The position numbers and the translations under genes were made by a program. A stretch of 64,000 nt of DNA, from positions 496,001 to 560,000 of the forward strand of contig NZ_JABBGE010000004.1 of assembly GCF_012927245.1 (NCBI RefSeq), in the 5' to 3' direction. The notes under the pieces were generated by a model, which had not been told where the DNA came from, ran no database searches, and was given only the letters and a program-made list of their open reading frames with translations. This DNA comes from Streptomyces sp. R302. Lineage in GTDB: Bacteria > Actinomycetota > Actinomycetes > Streptomycetales > Streptomycetaceae. Positions within the stretch are counted from its first letter, which is position 1, and each line of letters begins with the position of its first letter. Shown piece after piece: positions 43,523 through 52,111 of the stretch.

Positions 43523-43583
43523 GGGCCGTACGCTACTCGGCCGCCCCCGCGGGGCCGCCCCGCTCCTGGGGGAGAATGACCGC

Positions 43584-44030
43584 ATGTCCCGACGCAAGAC
43601 CGGCCCCCGCCGTACGCCCGCGCCCGCCCCGGCCGTCACCGCCGACACTCCCTGCCCCTGCGGTCTGCCGGCCGCGTACGGCTCCTGCTGCGGCCGCTTC
43701 CACGCCGGTACGGGAGCCACCGCGCCGACCGCCGAACTCCTGATGCGCTCCCGCTACAGCGCCTTCGTCGTCGGCGACCCGGCCTATCTGCTGCGCACCT
43801 GGGCCCCGGAGACCCGCCCGGCGACGCTCGACCTCGACCCCGGCATGCGCTGGACGGGCCTGGAGATCCTCGCCACCACCGACGGCACCGCCTTCCACCA
43901 GCGGGGCACCGTCACCTTCACCGCCCGCTACGTCCACGCCGGCGAGCCCGGCGCCCTCACCGAGCACAGCCGCTTCACCCGCCACGACGGTGCCTGGGTC
44001 TACGTGGACGGCGACTTCCCGGAAGCCTGA
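43584..44030 (+). CDS. YchJ family SEC-C motif protein (UPF0225)
   Basis: 148 residues from ATG 43584 after GGGGGAG. N-terminal cysteine cluster CPCG followed by SCCGRF (a SEC-C-like zinc motif), then the YchJ core TAELLMRSRYSAFVVGD and LEILATTDG. Function of the family is not established. Confidence 0.9.
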   Translation: MSRRKTGPRRTPAPAPAVTADTPCPCGLPAAYGSCCGRFHAGTGATAPTAELLMRSRYSAFVVGDPAYLLRTWAPETRPATLDLDPGMRWTGLEILATTDGTAFHQRGTVTFTARYVHAGEPGALTEHSRFTRHDGAWVYVDGDFPEA

Positions 44031-44044
44031 CCGGCCCGGCGCCG

Positions 44045-44224
44045 CTACCAGACGAGGACGCCGCCGCCGACGTAGTCGGGGGCGTAGCCGCCCTGTTCCG
44101 CGAGGGCGGCCAGGTGCGGCCGGACCGCCTCGCACTCGGCGAGGAAGTCGTCGACCTCCTCCGGCTGGATGTGCAGGTCGCAGCCGTCGAGCCGCGGGAA
44201 GAACCGCGTGCCGAGGGCGCGCAT
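44045..44224 (-). CDS. hypothetical protein with unclear start
   Basis: From the ATG at 44224 the product is 59 residues (MRALGTRFFPRLDG, DLHIQPEEVDDFLAECEAVR). Coding-like sequence in the same frame continues upstream to about 44330 (VIDAAGRREILES) but contains no ATG, GTG or TTG; an ATC or CTG start, or a lost 5' end, is needed. It follows the MFS gene by about 120 bp on the same strand. Function unknown. Confidence 0.45.
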   Translation of the reverse strand: MRALGTRFFPRLDGCDLHIQPEEVDDFLAECEAVRPHLAALAEQGGYAPDYVGGGVLVW

Positions 44225-44343
44225 CCCGGGGGAGCCCCACAGCCCGGCGCGGGTGCTCTCGACGCCTGCGAGGTCCCCGCCGCCCGGCGGGGACTCCAGG
44301 ATCTCCCGGCGCCCGGCGGCGTCGATGACGGCCCCCTGGGCCG

Positions 44344-46443
44344 CTACCGGGAGGCGAGTGCCGCACGGTCGGCCGGGCGGTCGGTCGGGATGCCGGTGGA
44401 GAGGTCCTCCGCGACGGCCTTCTTGGCGATGGCGTCGACGGCGGCGCGGAGTTCGGGCCCGCTGGGCCGGCCGCGTTCGCTCTCCAGGCGGGCCGAGAGC
44501 CAGTCGCCCCAGGCGTGGGTGATGACCTCGGCCTCGCGGGCGCCGGCCGGGGTGTGCGAGAGGAGGTTGCCGTCCCGGGTGAGGAAGCCCTCGTCGACCA
44601 TCCGGTCGAAGGTGGGGAGGATGACCTCCGGCGGCAGGCGGCGGCTCGCCGCGATCAGGCCGAGGCTGGCGTGCCCGACCGTCCGCGTGTGCAGCTCCAC
44701 CTGCATCACCGCCCAGGCGCCGGCCGTGTCGAGGCGGGTGTCGGAGCCGGCGACGATCCGGCGGGCGGTGTCCATGTCCACCCGGCGCAGCAGCCGTCCC
44801 ACGGAGAGTTCGAGGAGCTTCGCCGAGTCGCCGCTGGCGGTGGGGGAGGCGAAGCCCTCGCCCATGTCGGGGGCGGCCTCCCGGGCCGAGTCCCGCAGTG
44901 TGACCTGCTTGAGGAAGAGGGCGACGACGAAGCCGACGACGGCGACCGGCACCGTCCACAGGAAGACCGTGTGCAGGGTGTCGGCGTAGGCCTGGACGAT
45001 GGGCTCGGCGACCCCCTCGGGCAGTCCGTGCAGCCCCTGCGGGCTCTGCGCGGCCCCCGGCACCGACGCCGGGTCGAGCCCCGCCTGCCCGGCGAGCGCG
45101 GACGCCTCGGCGACCCCGTCGGTGAGGTGGGGCTTGAGGGCGTTGGTGTAGATCGTGCCGAAGACGGCGGTGCCGAAGGAACTGCCCAGGGTGCGGAAGA
45201 AGGTGACGCCGGAGGTGGCGGTGCCGAGGTCGGCGTAGTCGACGGTGTTCTGCACGGCGATCGTCAGGACCTGCATGCACAGGCCGATGCCGACGCCGAG
45301 CACGAACATGTACAGCGACTCCAGCCAGGCGCCGGTGTGCTGGTCCATCAGGGAGAGAAGGAAGAGCCCGAAGCCCATGACCGCGCAGCCGATGATGGGG
45401 AAGGTCCGGTAGTGCCCGGTCTTGCTGACCACGTTGCCGCTGTAGATCGAGGCGATCAGCAGGCCGACGACCATCGGCAGGGTCCGGATGCCGGAGACGG
45501 TCGCCGAATCCCCGTCCACGTACTGGAGATACGTCGGAAGGAAGGTCATCGCGCCGAGCATCGCGAAGCCCACGACGAAGCTCAGCACCGAGCAGACGGT
45601 GAAGACCGGATTGCGGAACAGCCGCATGGGCAGCATGGGTTCGGCGGCCCGCATCTCCGCCCGGCAGAACAGGGCGAGGGCGATCAGGCCGCCTGCGAAG
45701 AGCCCGATGATGACGCCGGAGCCCCACGCGTACTCGTTCCCACCCCAACTGGTCGCCAGGATCAGGGCGCTGGAGCCGATCGCGACCAGCGCGATGCCCA
45801 GGTAGTCGATGACCGGCCGGCTCGCCGAGCGTACGGAGGGGATGGTCCGGGCGGCGGCGATGACGACGAGGATCGCGATCGGGACGTTGACGTAGAAGGC
45901 CCAGCGCCAGCTCGCGTGGTCGGTGAACACGCCGCCGAGCAGCGGTCCGATGACCGTGGAGACGCCGAACACGGCGCCGATCGCGCCCTGGTACTTGCCG
46001 CGTTCGCGCAGCGGGATCACATCGGCGATCAGCGCCATCGAGGTGACCATGAGACCGCCGGCGCCGATGCCCTGGAGACCGCGCCAGACGATCAGCAGCG
46101 TCATGTTGGTGGCGAGGCCGCAGAGGAAGGAGCCGGTGATGAAGACGACCGCGGAGATCTGGAAGATCAGCTTGCGGCCGAAGAGGTCGCCGAACTTGCC
46201 GACCAGCACGGTCGCCACGGTCTCCGCGAGGAGATAGGAGGTGACGACCCACGACATGTGGGCGGCGCCCCCGAGGTCCGCGACGATCGTGGGCAGGGCG
46301 GTGCCCACGATGGTCTGGTCGAGCGCCGCGAGCAGTACGCCGAGCATGATCGTGCCGAAGACGATGTTGCGGCGGCGGCCGTCGAGCACGGGCGGTGCGG
46401 GCGCGGCCGGGGCGGCGGGTGCGGCGTCGCTGGTCGTGGTCAC
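44344..46443 (-). CDS. DHA2 family MFS drug exporter with C-terminal MarR-like domain
   Basis: 699 residues from GTG 46443. Fourteen predicted helices with EmrB/QacA motifs: [18 protein letters not shown] (motif D1), [11 protein letters not shown] (motif A), [11 protein letters not shown] (motif B), [11 protein letters not shown] (motif C). After the last helix (about residue 514) a hydrophilic tail of 185 residues contains a winged-helix-like stretch ([20 protein letters not shown], then [20 protein letters not shown], then PAGARE) resembling MarR domains. Exporter plus cytosolic sensor-like domain is an unusual combination. No separate regulator gene is adjacent. Confidence 0.9.
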   Translation of the reverse strand: MTTTSDAAPAAPAAPAPPVLDGRRRNIVFGTIMLGVLLAALDQTIVGTALPTIVADLGGAAHMSWVVTSYLLAETVATVLVGKFGDLFGRKLIFQISAVVFITGSFLCGLATNMTLLIVWRGLQGIGAGGLMVTSMALIADVIPLRERGKYQGAIGAVFGVSTVIGPLLGGVFTDHASWRWAFYVNVPIAILVVIAAARTIPSVRSASRPVIDYLGIALVAIGSSALILATSWGGNEYAWGSGVIIGLFAGGLIALALFCRAEMRAAEPMLPMRLFRNPVFTVCSVLSFVVGFAMLGAMTFLPTYLQYVDGDSATVSGIRTLPMVVGLLIASIYSGNVVSKTGHYRTFPIIGCAVMGFGLFLLSLMDQHTGAWLESLYMFVLGVGIGLCMQVLTIAVQNTVDYADLGTATSGVTFFRTLGSSFGTAVFGTIYTNALKPHLTDGVAEASALAGQAGLDPASVPGAAQSPQGLHGLPEGVAEPIVQAYADTLHTVFLWTVPVAVVGFVVALFLKQVTLRDSAREAAPDMGEGFASPTASGDSAKLLELSVGRLLRRVDMDTARRIVAGSDTRLDTAGAWAVMQVELHTRTVGHASLGLIAASRRLPPEVILPTFDRMVDEGFLTRDGNLLSHTPAGAREAEVITHAWGDWLSARLESERGRPSGPELRAAVDAIAKKAVAEDLSTGIPTDRPADRAALASR

Positions 46444-46517
46444 CTTCGCAGCGTCACACCACGCCGCCGCCGCTGCCCGTGGGATGCGCCCGAACGGGCG
46501 ACGCCCTCGGACGAACC

Positions 46518-46769
46518 CTAGGGCCGTACCGGCAGCGTCGGGTGGTGCTTGGCCAGGATCTTGTTGGCGCGGGCGAGCGCGGCGAGGGCGTGCTCGCGGT
46601 CGGCCAGGTCCTCCGCGCAGAGCGGGCCGCGGAAGCGGTAGACCTCGCGCGCCGCGCAGTCCGCCTCGATCTCCGCCTGGAGGACGTGCGCGGGCAGACA
46701 GGCGCCGATGAGAGCGGCCACGCGGTCGGGGATCGGGACGGGGACCAGGGGGGAGGGCGAGGCGATCAC
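46518..46769 (-). CDS. small conserved hypothetical protein
   Basis: 83 residues from GTG 46769. Mostly helical ([49 protein letters not shown]) with two cysteines flanking. No known domain. TAGGACT lies just upstream of the start and may be the -10. Located upstream of the MFS gene on the same strand with a 74-bp gap. Confidence 0.6.
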   Translation of the reverse strand: MIASPSPLVPVPIPDRVAALIGACLPAHVLQAEIEADCAAREVYRFRGPLCAEDLADREHALAALARANKILAKHHPTLPVRP

Positions 46770-47154
46770 GGATCAGTCCTAGCGGTTCGTGGGGGCGGAC
46801 GGGAAGGGCTCTCACCTCCATACGTACCGGACGGCGGAAGCGGTTCCGGTACGGCTCCGGTGGCGGGGTGCGCCCGGGGCGCCCGACCCGCGCGGGGTGC
46901 GCGGGCGCACCCGTCCCGGACCGGGTGGCCCCGGTGACCGCCCGCCCCGGCGTTCCCGCAGGTACGGGGCGCGTCGGGGGCGCCGCATTGCGTACGGACC
47001 CTGCGTATCGCGGGCGCGGAGGGGCGGCGCGGGGGCGGGGCGCGGCGTGCGCAAGCCCCGTGACGGCACTGTCGATGTGAAGGAAATCACGTGGCGCGCG
47101 GACGCCAGGAGCGGCAAGATCGTCGGCCGTCTCGGAGCCGTGCCGCCCGCCGCG
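46770..47154. other. gene-free interval before ligC
   Basis: 385 bp with no convincing gene. It contains an inverted repeat CGTACCGGA (46823-46831)/TCCGGTACG (46845-46853) and GC-rich low-complexity sequence. Possibly the ligC terminator and the small-gene promoter. Confidence 0.5.
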
Positions 47155-48213
47155 TCAGCCCAGCACGTCCGACAGGTCGTACGAGACCGGCTCGTCGAGC
47201 TGCGCGTAGCCGCAGGACTCCGGGGTGCGGTCCGGGCGCCAGCGCTTGAACTGCGCGGTGTGCCGGAAGCGGTCGCCCTCCATGTGGTCGTAGCCGACCT
47301 CGCAGACCCGCTCCGGCCGCAGCGCCACCCACGACAGGTCCTTCTTGCCGGACCAGCGGCTCGGCGCGCCCGGCAGTCGGGCCCCCTCGTGGGCGGCCTC
47401 CTCGGCCCAGGCCGCCCACGGGTGCCCGTCGGGCGGGTCCATCCGCAGCGGCTCCAGCTCCTCGACCAGCTCGGCCCGCCGCTCGGCGGTGAAGGCGGCG
47501 CAGACGCCGACGTGCTGGAGGGCGCCCCTCTCGTCGTACAGGCCGAGGAGGAGCGAGCCGACGACGGGGCCGCTCTTGTGGAAGCGGTATCCGGCCACGA
47601 CGACGTCGGCGGTCCGCTCGTGCTTGATCTTGTACATCAGCCGGGCGTCGGGCCGGTAGGGCAGGTCGAGCGGCTTGGCGATCACGCCGTCGAGCCCGGC
47701 CCCCTCGTACTGCTCGAACCAGTGCGCGGCCACCTCCGGGTCCCGGGTGGCGGGGGCGAGGTGGAGCGGGGCGGTGGCGCCGGCGAGCACCCGCTCCAGG
47801 GTCGCGCGCCGCTCGGCGAGCGGGGTGTCGAGGAGGGCGTCGTCGCCGAGGGCGAGCAGGTCGAAGGCGACGAAGCGGGCCGGGGTGGCCCCGGCGAGCA
47901 TCCGGACCCGGGACGCGGCCGGGTGGATCCGCTCGCTGAGCCGGTCGAAGTCGAGCCGCCCGTCGTGCTCGACGACGATCTCGCCGTCCACCACGCACCG
48001 CTCCGGCAGCCGCTCCGGCAGGGCCTCGACGAGTTCCGGGAAGTAGCGGGTGAGGGGCTTGCCGGTACGGCTGCCGATGACGAGCTCGGGGCCGTCGCGG
48101 TGGACGATCGCCCGGAAGCCGTCCCATTTCGCCTCGTACTGCATCCCCGGGGGGATCTTCTTCACGGCCTTGGCGAGCATCGGCTTCACGGGCGGCATCA
48201 CCGGCAGATCCAT
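47155..48213 (-). CDS. ligC: ATP-dependent DNA ligase, LigC type
   Basis: 352 residues, ATG 48213. Catalytic lysine K29 in MQYEAKWDGFRAIVHR (motif I), then SRTGKPL, VVDGEIVV (motif III), FVAFDLL (IIIa), DGVIAKPLDLPY (IV) and MYKIKHERTADVVVAG (V), plus an OB-fold. Seals nicks in repair. Divergently paired with a LigD-type polymerase gene, as for the mycobacterial LigC/Prim-PolC pair, which points to gap filling and ligation in excision or end-joining repair. Confidence 0.92.
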   Translation of the reverse strand: MDLPVMPPVKPMLAKAVKKIPPGMQYEAKWDGFRAIVHRDGPELVIGSRTGKPLTRYFPELVEALPERLPERCVVDGEIVVEHDGRLDFDRLSERIHPAASRVRMLAGATPARFVAFDLLALGDDALLDTPLAERRATLERVLAGATAPLHLAPATRDPEVAAHWFEQYEGAGLDGVIAKPLDLPYRPDARLMYKIKHERTADVVVAGYRFHKSGPVVGSLLLGLYDERGALQHVGVCAAFTAERRAELVEELEPLRMDPPDGHPWAAWAEEAAHEGARLPGAPSRWSGKKDLSWVALRPERVCEVGYDHMEGDRFRHTAQFKRWRPDRTPESCGYAQLDEPVSYDLSDVLG

Positions 48214-48266
48214 GGGGTCGATTGTCCGGTATGCGGCAGATGTCGGCGAGCCCTAGGGTGGCGGTC

Positions 48267-49349
48267 ATGGCAGGCAAGACGGCAGCGGTGGAGGTGGAGG
48301 CCGGCGGGCGCACCGTCCGCGTCTCCAACCCGGACAAGGTCTACTTCCCGGAGCCCGGCTACACCAAGCTGGACCTGGTGAACTACTACCTCGCCGTCGG
48401 CGAGGGCGTCACCCGCGCCCTGCGGGACCGGCCCACCACCCTGGAGCGCTACCCGGACGGGGTGGCGGGGGAGTCCTTCTTCCAGAAGCGGGCCCCGAAG
48501 TACCTGCCCGACTGGATCCCCACCGCGCACATCACCTTCCCCAGCGGCCGCTCGGCCGACGAGATGTGCCCCACCGAACCGGCCGCCGTGCTCTGGGCGG
48601 CCAACCTCGGGGCCGTCACCTTCCACCCCTGGCCGGTGCGGCGCGGCGACACCGACCACCCCGACGAGCTGCGGCTCGACCTCGACCCGCAGCCGGGCAC
48701 CGACTACGCCGACGCCGTCCGCGCCGCCCACGAACTGCGCGCCGTCCTCGGCGAGTACGGGCTGCGCGGCTGGCCCAAGACCTCCGGCGGACGCGGCCTG
48801 CACGTCTTCGTCCCCATCCGCCCCGACTGGACCTTCGTCCAGGTGCGGCGGGCCGCCATCGCCTGCGGGCGGGAGCTGGAGCGGCGGATGCCGGACCGGG
48901 TGACCATGAAGTGGTGGAAGGAGGAGCGCGGCGAGCGGATCTTCGTCGACTACAACCAGACGGCCCGCGACCGCACGATCGCCTCCGCCTACTCGGTACG
49001 GCCCCGGCCGCACGCCCCGGTCTCCGCCCCGCTGCGCTGGGAGGAGGTCGACGACGCGGTGCCGCGGGACTTCGACATCCGCACCATGCCGGCCCGGTAC
49101 GCCGAACTGGGCGACGTCCACGCCGACATGGACGACGAGCGCTTCGACCTGGAGCCGCTGCTGGAACTGGCCCGGCGCGACGAGGCCGAGCACGACCTCG
49201 GGGACCTGCCCTATCCGCCGGAGTACCCGAAGATGCCCGGGGAGCCGAAGCGGGTCCAGCCGAGCCGGGCGAAGAAGCCGGAAGGGGAGAAGCCGGAAAG
49301 GGAGAAGCCGGAGGGGAAGGATTCCGGCGCGCCCGACGCGCCGCATTGA
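48267..49349 (+). CDS. LigD-type primase-polymerase (Prim-PolC-like)
   Basis: 360 residues, ATG 48267. AEP-family polymerase: RVSNPDKVYFPEPGYTK at the start, catalytic DxD in LRLDLDPQPG, SGGRGLHVFVPI, and RTIASAYSVRPRPHAPVS. Performs short gap filling with ribonucleotide preference in related enzymes. C-terminal charged repeat EGEKPEREKPEGK. TAGGGT at 48254-48259 lies 7 nt before the ATG, predicting a leaderless transcript. Divergent partner of ligC. Confidence 0.93.
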   Translation: MAGKTAAVEVEAGGRTVRVSNPDKVYFPEPGYTKLDLVNYYLAVGEGVTRALRDRPTTLERYPDGVAGESFFQKRAPKYLPDWIPTAHITFPSGRSADEMCPTEPAAVLWAANLGAVTFHPWPVRRGDTDHPDELRLDLDPQPGTDYADAVRAAHELRAVLGEYGLRGWPKTSGGRGLHVFVPIRPDWTFVQVRRAAIACGRELERRMPDRVTMKWWKEERGERIFVDYNQTARDRTIASAYSVRPRPHAPVSAPLRWEEVDDAVPRDFDIRTMPARYAELGDVHADMDDERFDLEPLLELARRDEAEHDLGDLPYPPEYPKMPGEPKRVQPSRAKKPEGEKPEREKPEGKDSGAPDAPH

Positions 49350-49394
49350 TCGGACGTTGACGGTGTGTTTAGCGGCCCCCGGCAGGGTGGAGCC

Positions 49395-49667
49395 ATGCAG
49401 ACCGAGACCGCAGTCCTGACCTTCCCGGCCCCCCGCCCCGCCGCCGACCTCGCCTGGCGCGAGGACGCGCTGTGCGCCCAGGCCGGGCCCGAGTTCTTCT
49501 TCCCCGCCCCGGGCTCCTCGACCCGCGAGGCCAAGCAGCTCTGCGGAGCCTGCGAGGGGCGCGTGGCCTGCCTGGAGTACGCGCTCGCACACGACGAGCG
49601 GTTCGGCGTGTGGGGCGGGCTCTCCGAGAAGGAGCGGCTCAGGCTGCGGCGTACGCAGAACTCCTGA
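49395..49667 (+). CDS. WhiB-like iron-sulfur regulator
   Basis: 90 residues from ATG 49395. Four cluster cysteines C27, C50, C53 and C59 (ALCAQ, LCGACEGRVACLEYA), then the turn GVWGGLSEKERLRLRR. WhiB proteins bind a [4Fe-4S] cluster and the principal sigma factor. The paralogue identity is not assigned. Convergent with the desaturase gene. Confidence 0.94.
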   Translation: MQTETAVLTFPAPRPAADLAWREDALCAQAGPEFFFPAPGSSTREAKQLCGACEGRVACLEYALAHDERFGVWGGLSEKERLRLRRTQNS

Positions 49668-49689
49668 ACCGCTCCGGGGGTACGACCGT

Positions 49690-50664
49690 TCAGCGCGCGG
49701 CGCGGGCGGCCATCCGGGCCTTGCGCGCGGCGAGCTTCTCGTCGAACTTCGTGGCCTCCGTGTCGAGCCCGTTCATGTAGAGGCCCAGCTCCTCCTGGGC
49801 GCGCAGCCCGTCGGGGCCGAGGCCGTCGAGCTCCAGGATCCGCAGGTGGCGGATGACCGGGGCCAGGACGTCGTCGTGGTGGATGCGCAGGTTGTAGACC
49901 TCGCCGATCGCCATCTGCGCGGCGGCGCGCTCGAAGCCGGGGATGCCGTGGCCGGGCATCCGGAAGTCCACGACCACGTCCCGCACGGCCTGCATCGCCA
50001 GGTCGGGGGCGATCTCCAGGGCCGCCTTCAGCAGGTTGCGGTAGAAGATCATGTGGAGGTTCTCGTCGAGCGCGATGCGGGCGAGCATCCGGTCGCAGAC
50101 GGGGTCTCCGGACTGGTGGCCGGTGTTGCGGTGCGAGATGCGGGTGGCGAGCTCCTGGAAGGACACGTACGCCACGGAGTGCAGCATCGAGTGGCGGTTG
50201 TCCGACTCGAAGCCCTCGCTCATGTGCGACATCCGGAACTGCTCCAGCTTGTCCGGGTCGACGGCGCGGGAGGCGAGCAGGTAGTCGCGCATGACGATGC
50301 CGTGCCGGCCCTCCTCGGCGGTCCAGCGGTGCACCCAGGTGCCCCAGGCGCCGTCGCGGCCGAAGAGGCTGGCGATCTCGTGGTGGTAGCTGGGGAGGTT
50401 GTCCTCGGTCAGGAGGTTCACCACGAGGGCGATCTTCCCTATGTCCGTGACCTTGGACTGGGCCGGGTCCCAGGCCTCGCCGTCCTCGAAGAAGCCCGGG
50501 AAGTTCCGGCCGTCCGACCACGGCACGTACTCGTGCGGCATCCAGTCCTTGACGACCTTGAGGTGCCGGTTCAGCTCCTTCTCCACCACCTCTTCCAGCG
50601 CGTACAGCAAGCGCGCGTCGGTCCACCCTGCCGAGCTGCCGAGGGGGGGAGAGGTGAGCGTCAC
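49690..50664 (-). CDS. acyl-ACP desaturase (soluble di-iron)
   Basis: 324 residues from GTG 50664, with AGGAG 5 nt upstream. Di-iron ligands appear in NLLTEDNLPSYHHEI, TAEEGRHGIVMRDYL and RIALDENLHMIFYR, the paired ExxH motifs of plant-type stearoyl-ACP desaturases. Introduces a double bond into acyl-ACP and so adjusts membrane fluidity. A 33-bp palindrome 38 bp upstream of the start is probably a TetR-type operator governing it. Confidence 0.92.
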   Translation of the reverse strand: MTLTSPPLGSSAGWTDARLLYALEEVVEKELNRHLKVVKDWMPHEYVPWSDGRNFPGFFEDGEAWDPAQSKVTDIGKIALVVNLLTEDNLPSYHHEIASLFGRDGAWGTWVHRWTAEEGRHGIVMRDYLLASRAVDPDKLEQFRMSHMSEGFESDNRHSMLHSVAYVSFQELATRISHRNTGHQSGDPVCDRMLARIALDENLHMIFYRNLLKAALEIAPDLAMQAVRDVVVDFRMPGHGIPGFERAAAQMAIGEVYNLRIHHDDVLAPVIRHLRILELDGLGPDGLRAQEELGLYMNGLDTEATKFDEKLAARKARMAARAAR

Positions 50665-50701
50665 GGGGACTCCTGGGGACGGAGAAAGGGCAAACGGAAC
50701 T

Positions 50702-50734
50702 ACCTACGGACTCGTAGGTTACGAGACCGTAGGT
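50702..50734. promoter_or_regulatory. large palindrome, predicted TetR-type operator of the desaturase
   Basis: Arms ACCTACGGACTCGTA (50702-50716) and TACGAGACCGTAGGT (50720-50734), 14 of 15 positions paired, 3-nt centre. Each arm itself contains a CTACGG/CCGTAG-like half-site. Located 38 bp before the GTG. Pattern typical of TetR regulators of lipid genes; no TetR gene is in the window. Confidence 0.65.
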
Positions 50735-50869
50735 TAAGGCTCCGTAAGGGGTCGACCAAGCCCCTCTCGAACGTTGTCCGGTTACGTTCCGTTATGTTCG
50801 CAGCTCGGGCCGGGAAAAGAGACGCAGGTCACCTCGGTGGTGGTCACCCGTGAACAACTGATCGGCTAC

Positions 50870-50941
50870 TCAGAGCAGATGATCGGCGGCCCCGGACTTC
50901 ACCGCGGAGATCAGTGCGCGGGAGGTGTTGGTGCCGTCCAT
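50870..50941 (-). pseudogene. DUF397 remnant
   Basis: 23 codons from ATG 50941. The N-terminus (MDGTNTSRA) and C-terminus (LISAVKSGAADHLL) of a DUF397 protein are joined without the diagnostic central WxxSS and NCVEV parts, indicating an in-frame internal deletion. It follows the decayed XRE gene in the normal trio order. Confidence 0.7.
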
Positions 50942-50953
50942 GGTGGGGGTCCT

Positions 50954-51637
50954 TCACGGGTCCTGGGCTGTCGAGCGGATGAACGCGCGGGAGTCGGCGG
51001 TGGACAGGGCGAGTCCGCGCAGCCGCCCGAGCAGCCCCCGGTACCGGCGCGGACGCACAGCTGGACGACTTTCCGGCCCCGGGGAAACCCCCGGCGGCGA
51101 AGGGGGTGACCCACACTGCGACGGTCGTCCGCTCGGACTGCTCCAGGATGTGCTCCAGCTGCGCGCGGCCACCTTCGGGCCGCCGAACCGCATGCGCAGC
51201 GCCGCCTCGTGGATCACCGCCTCGTACGGCACCGGCCGGTCCAGGACCTCCTGCCGGCGCAGCCGCAGCGCGAGCCGCGCCTCCAGGTCGGGCTCGGGCA
51301 GCGGCGGGGCGGCGGTGCCGAAGGACGCCCGCGCCTGCTCCTCGGTCTGCAGGATTCCCGGTACCTCCCACCAGCCCCGGTCCCGGTCCCGCTCCTGCGC
51401 CATGGCGGCGAGCAGGTCGACGAGCCCCGTGTCGGGGCAGCCGTAGTCGAAGGCCAGGGTCCGCACCCGCTCGGGGCTGATGTCGAAGCGGCCGGACTCG
51501 ATGTGGGGGATGCGGGTGCGGTCGACCCCCGGGAGGGCGGCGGCCCGCTGGGCCGACATCCCCGACTGTTCGCGCAGCTTGCGCAGTGCTGCCCTGAACC
51601 GCTGCTGGCGCGCGGTGGGGCCGGCCCTGGGCGGCAC
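50954..51637 (-). pseudogene. XRE/DUF5753 regulator, frameshifted and deleted
   Basis: GTG 51637 has GAGGAG 7 nt upstream. The HTH (ALRKLREQSGMSAQRAAALPG) and first half of DUF5753 (GILQTEEQARASF, LALRLRRQEVLDRPVPYEA) are intact to about RFGGPKVA. The continuation RAQLEHILEQSERTTVAVWV lies in another frame, and the end (RGLALSTADSRAFIRSTAQDP) returns to the first frame with the middle of the domain missing. Two lesions are therefore needed. Confidence 0.85.
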
Positions 51638-51711
51638 GTCGTTCTCCTCGTCCTGCCGGGCGGCCCCCTGCCGCCCCCGTTCCGGCGCCGCCGGAGCACC
51701 TCGGCTACGCG

Positions 51712-52086
51712 ATGCTGCTCCCCGGTGGCGCCTCCTGCGCGGGCCTCGCCCGCCGGGCCGTCGACGGCCTCCTCATCCGACACGGTCTCGCCGAGCTCCG
51801 CGACACCGCCCGCCTTGCCGTCTCCGAACTCGTCGCCACCGCCCACCGCTTCACCCCCGACCGGGAGACGGCGCTGCGCGTCCGCCGGCAGTACGACGCC
51901 CTGCGGATCGTCCTCCACGACCAGCATCCGGCCCACGCGCGGCCGGACGAGGCCGAACGCTGCCGCGACCGCCGCAGCATGTGGCCGCTGGGCGCGGCGG
52001 TCGGGGAACAGGGCGGCGACTGGGGCCTGGCCCCCGCCCTCACCGCGGACGGCGGGACCAAGTCCTGGGCCTTTCAGCACCGTTGA
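51712..52086 (+). CDS. HATPase-like ATP-binding protein of the decayed trio
   Basis: 124 residues from ATG 51712; homology in the same frame may begin slightly upstream (VPAPPEHLGYA) without a start codon. LARRAVDGLLIRHGLAELRDTARLAVSELVATAHRFT matches the GHKL N-box region, although the usual SELVTNA asparagine is replaced by Ala (SELVATA), which would weaken Mg-ATP binding. Divergent from the XRE pseudogene. May also be degenerating. Confidence 0.6.
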   Translation: MLLPGGASCAGLARRAVDGLLIRHGLAELRDTARLAVSELVATAHRFTPDRETALRVRRQYDALRIVLHDQHPAHARPDEAERCRDRRSMWPLGAAVGEQGGDWGLAPALTADGGTKSWAFQHR

Positions 52087-52111
52087 TGACGACGGTGCCG
52101 TGCTGACCGCA

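Noticed and set aside
46812..47117. 101-residue minus-strand frame before ligC
   Set aside because: Arg/Pro-rich, no homology, no start signal; typical of GC-rich intergenic sequence.
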